A stretch of DNA of 64,000 nucleotides from the NCBI GenBank assembly GCA_958298945.1, contig OY282605.1, positions 114,820,267 through 114,884,266 on the forward strand, in the 5' to 3' direction. Position 1 is the stretch's first letter, and each line of letters starts with the position of its first letter. The DNA comes from Atherix ibis. Its lineage: Eukaryota > Arthropoda > Insecta > Diptera > Athericidae. The position numbers and the translations under genes were made by a program. Shown here one piece after another: positions 57,890 through 64,000 of this stretch. The notes beneath the pieces are model-generated. The model did no database searches and had not been told where the DNA came from. It worked only from the letters and a program-made list of their open reading frames with translations.

Positions 57890-59000
57890 GTGAGGCATTA
57901 CTTCGTGGGCCAGGCATTGTTCGCAATCACTACTCTAGTGAATTATTTCTACCCTTTCCTTTTATGCTATCCCAGACGTGGTCTTTTTAGGACTGTTGTC
58001 TCAAGGACTTTCAAGCCGTCACTACATTCTCCAGCATCAGGGATACGCCAGCGCACTACTGAGTCTCTTCTCTTTCCGCATTGAGTCGGGCGCAGTGAAA
58101 TAACACGTGATCCGCGCTCTCCACCACCCCATCATAAGAAGAGCACATTGGGCTGGAAGTCAATTTAAAGCAGTATTAATAAGCTCGAAGACATCCATAT
58201 CCCGTCGAAAATTGGGATAGGTAGAGTAGCCAACATCACCATGTTGTTGATCTATCCACGGATCCACTGCCGAGATGAGACGATGAGTCCATCTGTCATC
58301 GGGAACATTATTCCAACGAGTTTGTACCACCTCTTGGACTCTTTCTTCATACGAGCCTCGAATCGCGGCACAGCATCACACCGGCCTCTTTGGCGGTACA
58401 GCTTCTGTCGCTCATCTGCCAATATTTTGATCAGTATCATTCCGGCCACAACCAAAATAGCTTCGTATAACACCGTTCAGAAGATGCAAGCAACCCTCAA
58501 TGCACTCTTACGGTAGACTAAGACAACTCTTCGTATTTAGGTTGTTCTAATCAAAACCCATCCGATCAAATTGGCGCAGCATACAGCAGGATTGACCCGA
58601 CCACGATCGCCAACACGGTTCCCGTATTCTGCCTGGGTCGACCAAGGTTCGGCATTAAGCGCGCCAGTGGCATCATTGTCCCTGCAGCTTTCCCAACAAT
58701 GTATAGAGATAGTCCCGAGATCACCTCATGTTCGCCAATCCTAATGGTGATATTCTCTCTTCTCTTCCTACCCGTGATAAGAACTGCTTTTTCTTATGGT
58801 CCGCAAGGGTAACCACAGCTGACAGAAGCTAACTTCGAACTGAAGCAACAGTCTTATTACAAATCTGTTCTGCCTCTTTCACACATTTTGCCACTACGAA
58901 CACGTAGTTCTGCAAGGGGATCTCTCCTGTGGAACGATCCAACAACGACCATTAGCAAAACACCGCTACGGGTCTTGGAGAACCCGTGATTCTGAGCCGA
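57890..59000 (-). mobile_element. Decayed R1-clade LINE fragment
   Basis: On the minus strand, with frame changes: an AEQICNKTVASV stretch (58855-58895), LADHKKKAVLITGRKRREN (58740-58810), PLARLMPNLGRPRQN (58630-58680), SILLYAAPI (58565-58592), VVAGMILIKILADERQKLYR (58395-58455), DRWTHRLISAVDPWI (58250-58295) with HGDVGY, and ADHVLFHCARLNAE (58075-58120). These are the blocks after the RT core of R1-clade ORF2 in the right order, as in the LINE at 16589-17266. Many lesions; no 3' tail or target duplication found. An old insertion of a related but different element. Confidence 0.78.
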
Positions 59001-59480
59001 CCTAGCAGTGCCTAGGAATTTACGAGTTTCCTTACTGTAGCTCTTTGAATGAGAGTACTGATCAAGTACTCGTTAATGAAAACTTGTACCACGGAGATCA
59101 GATGTCCCACGCTGTTGATATACACAATGTCTGAATAGAGATATGTGGTGGCTTTGGCTAAAACATGGTGGCTGTGGCTTAAAACCTACATCGTCGTTAG
59201 AGGCTTAGGAGTGAAGGTCAGAGGGCAGGAGCAGATGGAAGTTGAAAATGTACGGAGCAGTCTACAGGTTAAGACCGCTCACCATTGTAGAACTGTACAG
59301 ATGGCTTAGACGGACTGTTTGACTGCTTAACGCATGGAACACGATGGTAGGTTAATAGAGGAAACTGAAAGTATGCCAAGTAAAGGAAACTGAAAGTGGT
59401 TCAATTAAAGAAATGTATAGATCTGTTAAGCGCTGATTTAGCATATTTCAATCCCTACGGTCGTAAGCGACCCGTGCTAT
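59001..59480. other. No gene recognised
   Basis: GC content close to that of the adjacent LINE debris. It may hold further LINE sequence (upstream RT) too decayed to read. Confidence 0.35.
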
Positions 59481-60753
59481 TACGAGGGTCGTTCAATAAG
59501 TCCTTAGAAAATCCGAGAAATTGCGCCCGTAGATTTTTTTTTGTAAGTGGCCGTATCGGCAGGAAAGCTGTTCGATCCATAGCGCAGGTCAATTTCTATC
59601 GTCGATTAAAGTTAACGACATTTATTTGTGCATAACAATGGAAAAAAGCGAGTTTAGGGCTGTCATCAAACATCTCCATTTGAAAGGCTTAAGCCCGAAA
59701 GAAATCAAAGCCGAGTTGGATGCAGTTCATGGCACATCTGCACCTGTGTTTGCGACGGTTTACAATTGGGTGAATGAATTTAAACGTGGCCGTTCATCCA
59801 CAAAAGATGAACATCGTTCAGGACGCCCAGTTGAGGTGTCTACTCCTGAAATCGTCGACAAAATCCACGATCTGATTTTGAACGATCGGCGAATTAAAGT
59901 GCGTGAATTAGTTGAGGCCACGGGCATATCACAAGGTACAGTCGCTTCAATTTTGCATGAAAAATTGTCTGTGAAAAAAATTTCGACAAGTTGGGTGCCG
60001 CGTTTGCTCTCAGAGGAGAATAAGCGCAATCGTGTAGTAGACTCTGAGGCTATGTTGGCACTCTTTCATCGCAATCCTGCCGAATTCCTTCGTCGATATG
60101 TCACTGTGAACGAAACCTGAATACACTACTACACTCCAGAAACGAAGAGACAGTCATTACAGTGGATTTTCAAGGGTGAACGGGCTCCGAAGAAGGTAAA
60201 AACTGTGCCATCGGCCGGCAAGGTGATGGCCACGGTCTTTTGGGATTCGCAGGGCATCATTTTTATCGACTACTTAGAAAAAGGAAAAACAATAACAGGA
60301 GCGTATTACGCGTCGTTATTGCAACGGTTGAGCGAGGAAATCAAAGAGAAATGCCCCCATCTGAAGAAGAAAAAAATCCTCTTGCATCAGGACAATGCGC
60401 GTGTGCACACCTGCGCTGTTTCCATGGCCAAAATTGTGGAATTGAGAATGAAATTGTTGCAGCATCCCGCTTATTCACCAGATTTGGCCCCGAGTGACTA
60501 TTTTCTTTTCCCCAATCTAAAGAAATGGCTTGGCGGACGACGGTTCACTTCCAACGAGGACGTCATTGCTCAAACGCATGAGTATTTTGTAGAACTTCTG
60601 AAATCCTATTTTTTGGACGGGATAAAAATTTTGGAAAAACGGTTGGAAAAGTGTATAGAGCTAAATGGAAATTATGTTGAAAAATAAAAATTATTTTTTT
60701 AAAAAAACACTATTTTCCATCTTTTTCTAAGGACTAATTGAACGACCCTCGTA
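59481..60753 (+). mobile_element. Irritans-type mariner H2, full length
   Basis: 1273 bp between TA dinucleotides (59481-59482 and 60752-60753). The 28-bp terminal inverted repeats, starting CGAGGGTCGTTCAATAAGTC, differ at one position. The size, TA target and transposase all fit a complete Himar1-type element. H1 at 45662 is a broken relative in the opposite orientation. Confidence 0.95.
59638..60687 (+). pseudogene. Himar1-like transposase of H2, one nonsense codon
   Basis: A single frame of 349 codons from ATG (MEKSEFRAVIKHLHLKG) to a natural stop after NGNYVEK, almost exactly the length of Himar1 (about 348). The HTH domain covers residues 1-110 with a GRPVEV linker; WVPRLLSEENKRNRV follows. 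Residue 158 is Asn where irritans transposases have the first catalytic Asp (YVTVNET; usual DET). Codon 161 is TGA where Trp is expected. The second Asp (252, LLHQDNARVHT) and third Asp (287, SPDLAPSDYF) are 34 residues apart. The frame is otherwise undamaged. Two G-to-A changes thus account for its inactivity. Confidence 0.93.
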
Positions 60754-62697
60754 TGTCTAGCGATGGGTATGCCACGTTCAATAATAAAATTATTCTTCAG
60801 GTGAACCGGTTCTCCGCTATTGGTTGCTTGACAATAGAGGACCTCTACCATTCTATGTTCACCTTAATCCCACAATTTCTACATCGTGTGGTATTTATAA
60901 CTGATATCATAAACAAAATCCATTTTATCAAGAATGTTTTGTTGAATAGGACTACTCCCATTGTGGAGATCCTAGATCCAACCATTCCCTCTCCCAAGTC
61001 TTTGCTTTACTTTTCTTAACAAATCTAGTATGCCCCATAAAAATTTAAAAAAAAACTCTTATTTCTCCCACCATCTAACTATCGACCAGTTTCATTAGGG
61101 CACTACAAAATGATCGACGTCTTTCATTTCACAGACCTTACATATAAAAAAACGAACTTGAAATTATAACGGTTCATTTGAATAATTCACGATTCAATCA
61201 GTTCTACTTATTCTCCTCAAAGTGAATGAGAAAATAATGCTCGCGTCCTGAACATTTACTAGGTGATATTGGGGTCATTCGCGTATAAGAGATATCAATC
61301 GCCAAAAAGGAGGTGTGACACCGTTATATCGACTATTGTTATTTAAGGAACTTACGAATATGAGCAGGTATAACAAACACAAAACAGAACATTATCCATA
61401 CGATTTACCAGTTATCCCTGCTGATTCTTATCATTCAATAACGAATTGTATAAATAAAAGGCGACTAACAAAATAAACATTTCCTAATCGAGTGACTAAA
61501 TTGTATTTTCAGCACATTTTAATTGGCAAAAATCGAATAAAATGTCTTCCGAAAAAAATTTCTACCAAAAAAATCCGAACCTCTTGTCTTAGTAGTTCAT
61601 CTTATATATATTGTCTTCAAACAATTTACAGATTCACCACCCTCCCCCCCTCCCCACTCTTAAGAAAAAATACCGAATTTACCTTATAAACTTTGCATTG
61701 ACACAATGTGTTAACGTATTCAATTGGGATTATTAATAAAACGAACCTTTTGGTTAGAAAATAAATAAGAACACGTGAAGGGAACGAAGCAATGGAAGAC
61801 CGCCCATATTCAATATAACCTTAGCCCAAGTGTCGAGATTATTTGACCATATACACATTAGTATGTTAAGCATTATGTACGAGGTGGTCCATCCATTGAG
61901 TACCGTATATGATCAGGGTGTGCAGAAGAGGAAGGTATCTTCAATTGGAAATTTTCGGTTATTTCGTGAGGTTCATCTTCGCAAATGGCACCAAAGTCAA
62001 TTAAATTGGCTTATTCGATCGAAATAATGAGCACGATGAGGACATAAACCAGAAGAAAGAAGGCAGAAGGTAACAGGTAGAAATGGACAACAAAAAAAAT
62101 ATTATTTTTGAGAAGCTCATATACACATACAGAAATATATACACTATAGCTTTTAGTATCACGGTTGCTTTGGGATAACTGATCACAATCAACATTGGAC
62201 ATTGGATATCAAAGCTCCAAAAACAATCCGATGACAATCTTGGTGATGGGGAAGCAGACTTCATGCATCCATCCTTATACAAAATCAACAAGTAACCATA
62301 TCCACCAAGCCGCTATTTTGTCGGCCAGCTAATTAGACGTGTGTCCCCATGATAGCCAAAATTTACGACAATTGACCATGAGATTAATTAAAAAAAATTT
62401 GCAAGAATTGAATTTCGTGATGCGAATATGTAACCTGTGCTCCTATCCATAGCTTTCTCCTGTCAATAATATGCTTCGTTCCTTCCATTTCATCTTCAAT
62501 CTTTTCTGTTTTGCATGAACCAGCATTATTTGTGCTATCGATTTTTTTTTTCCTTTATTTTTGAACTGTTTTTAATAAAGTTTCTTTATTAAAAAAGATA
62601 AGTAAGCATACTTATTTTTATATTGTAGATATTAACTTTTGTTTTTAAAATTTCTTTTGAAGAATGGATAAAAAAACCTCCTTACTCGGTACTACCC
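60754..62697. other. No gene recognised
   Basis: AT-rich with a C-rich tract at 61640-61655. A short NYRPVS-like stretch near 61080 hints at reverse transcriptase debris but is too short to call. Other short frames (61830-62027 plus, 62001-62291 minus) are unrecognised. Confidence 0.4.
61640..61655 (-). other. C-rich tract, quadruplex-capable on minus strand
   Basis: C3-T-C7-T-C4; the complementary G runs can supply four groups of three. Confidence 0.5.
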
Positions 62698-63210
62698 AGC
62701 TTCATATTCAATTTGCGCTTTGGAAAGTATAGCTTAAAAGAAATTAACTTAAAAAATAGATTTTGATTAAATTTTTACTTTATTGATTTTTTTTATTTTT
62801 GCCATTATAAAAAAAATATAATATATTATTCGAGTAATTGTCATATTCTTTGGAGGTATTTTTTAATGACATCTTGTATAGTGGAGTTCAACACTATCAC
62901 TTGTCAAAGGTGTTCAGTCATAGCTGGAATTTTTATATTCGTTATTTTAGCATATAATTTATGTTTGGTCAGTTTTTCATATTTAATATTTATTTTATTA
63001 ATAAATATTAGACCATGAAAACCGATCAACACCAATTATAAAAGGTACTTTAGCAATTATCATATGACAATAGCGCTCAAACGTGATAGCAATGGTTTCC
63101 TCGTTTCTACAGAAGAAAGAACTTCAGACCAATGACACCTTCAGAGCAAACTGTACATCTGCGAGCCATTTTTTGTGGATACAATTATATGTCGTTATTT
63201 AACGTGACCT
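62698..63210 (-). mobile_element. Relic A10, partial
   Basis: The left end catattcaatttgcgctttgg near 62703 is followed by the usual subterminal 'tttttgccattataa' (62797). A minus-strand block at 63110-63200 corresponds to the region between SDEAHF and PYFFEN ('ccaatgacaccttcagagca' resembles 'ccaatgacaccttaagacca' in A8 and 'accaatgacatcttagccaa'-type sequence in A2). The right end was not found. Confidence 0.5.
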
Positions 63211-64000
63211 AGTTGCCTGCAACCTAAAACCAAGAGTCGCCTATGACTATAGGGATTGAGATACGCTCAATCAACGCACCACCATTACTGGCAGTTATTC
63301 GACAGGAATTGATAAGCTTAGTAAAATCCAGGATTCTAGTTCGTAAGTCCAGATGGGTTTCAGTAGGGCATTGTATAAAAGTTCTTTACTGTCTATAGTA
63401 AGTTTAGAACGTTTGTCTAGACTATAGGGATTGAGATACGCTCAATCAACGCACCACCATTACTGGCATTTAGCAAGTTAGTAATCAGTTACAAGCTGAC
63501 TACTCCACCTGTTGGTGGCGAGGACTATCTAAACCTCTACTGTCATTAGCAGTGACAGTGCCCGAGATAATTGCAAGATGGACTTTGCCAGTTACCTCCC
63601 ACCTGCGGTCCGGAGACCATACCCGCGACATGGGCATAACCACAGCCACCACGTTGCTTCTAAATGGCACCTCACCTAAATCGGGCACAGTGTGTTTCCA
63701 CATCATGGAACCCCCAAATCCCGTGGTACTAATTTTTGTTTTAAGAGTACTTTGGTTTGTATTCCGCTCATTAAGCTACGGTCAGGAATCTTGTAAATTT
63801 CTAGGCACCGCTTAGCCAGCTCAGGTACGCGGGTTCGCCAAGACCCGAAAGTACAACAGGAATCGACCTTGGTCTTTCACTCGGTTGTAGCCCCCTGCGT
63901 GTCATTGAGACACTCATTCACGCACTATTCTCGCTCTCCTCTCAAATACTGCTATTCATACCTCTTTATTTAGGCATTCATACCTCTCTCTCATACCTAC
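63211..64000. other. Unassigned GC-richer sequence at window edge
   Basis: Composition shifts to higher GC from about 63480. Frames 63552-63815 (plus) and 63500-63706 (minus) overlap; neither is recognised. It may be the untranslated part of a retroelement continuing beyond the window. Confidence 0.35.
63246..63468 (+). repeat. 48-bp direct repeat pair
   Basis: 63246-63293 and 63421-63468 are identical ('agggattgagatacgctcaa' core), 175 bp apart. Confidence 0.95.

Noticed and set aside
61070..61140. NYRPVS-like reverse transcriptase fragment
   Set aside because: Only about seven residues match and flanking frames do not continue the RT pattern.
1..64000. CRISPR arrays, bacterial operons or phage-type systems
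   Set aside because: Composition, poly(A) tails, mariner and LINE content and splice-like signals indicate a eukaryotic chromosome. No direct-repeat/spacer array is present.

Overview
The window is AT-rich eukaryotic DNA, almost certainly from an insect. The evidence is its transposon content: mauritiana-type (Mos1-like) and irritans-type (Himar1-like) mariners, two further mariner lineages, an intact Tc1 transposase, R1-clade and Jockey-clade non-LTR retrotransposons, and many copies of a very old IS630-Tc1-mariner relic. No complete host protein-coding gene, rRNA or convincing tRNA was found. The non-repeat sequence looks intronic or intergenic, with only weak single-exon candidates (1931-1995, 31496-31516, 40741-40812).

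Layout. 0-9 kb: relic copies A1 (737-1443), A2 (3046-3769) and A3 (6129-6989), a mariner foldback derivative V1 (3790-4695), and a tandem array of about 445-bp units grown from the 3' end of A3 (6825-8640). 10-13.3 kb: a dispersed repeat, a tandem array of about 270-bp units carrying a transposase motif, and irritans-like mariner debris. 15.5-17.8 kb: a Mos1-like mariner (M1) split by a 5'-truncated R1-clade LINE with a clear target-site duplication. 20.9-24.9 kb: a decayed Jockey LINE with a duplicated 3' end, then a Tc1 element with an intact 339-aa DD34E transposase. 26-36 kb: mariners V2 and V3 of the same lineage as V1, and relics A5 and A6. 37-39.6 kb: a second copy of the dispersed repeat and of the 270-bp array, abutting a rearranged Mos1-like copy (M2). 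41.7-46.7 kb: a mariner (C1) nested in relic A7, a tandem duplication with two CTCF-like motifs, and a broken irritans mariner (H1). 48.2-52.5 kb: relics A8 and A9, with mariner V4 nested in A9, and the second foldback mariner V5. 57.9-60.8 kb: R1-clade LINE debris and a nearly full-length irritans mariner (H2). 62.7-64 kb: relic A10 and unassigned GC-richer sequence.

How the parts relate. The elements form layers: the A relics are oldest, mariners V2, V4 and C1 sit inside A copies, and a LINE sits inside M1. The V lineage shows stepwise change: a long form (V3), a form that lost its DNA-binding domain (V4), and a form that in addition replaced its 3' end with an inverted copy of a 5' end (V1 and V5, same junction). 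The Tc1 transposase is the only transposase that looks intact. Coordinates of decayed elements are approximate because they were placed by eye. Mariner subfamily names rest on recalled family features, not on a search.
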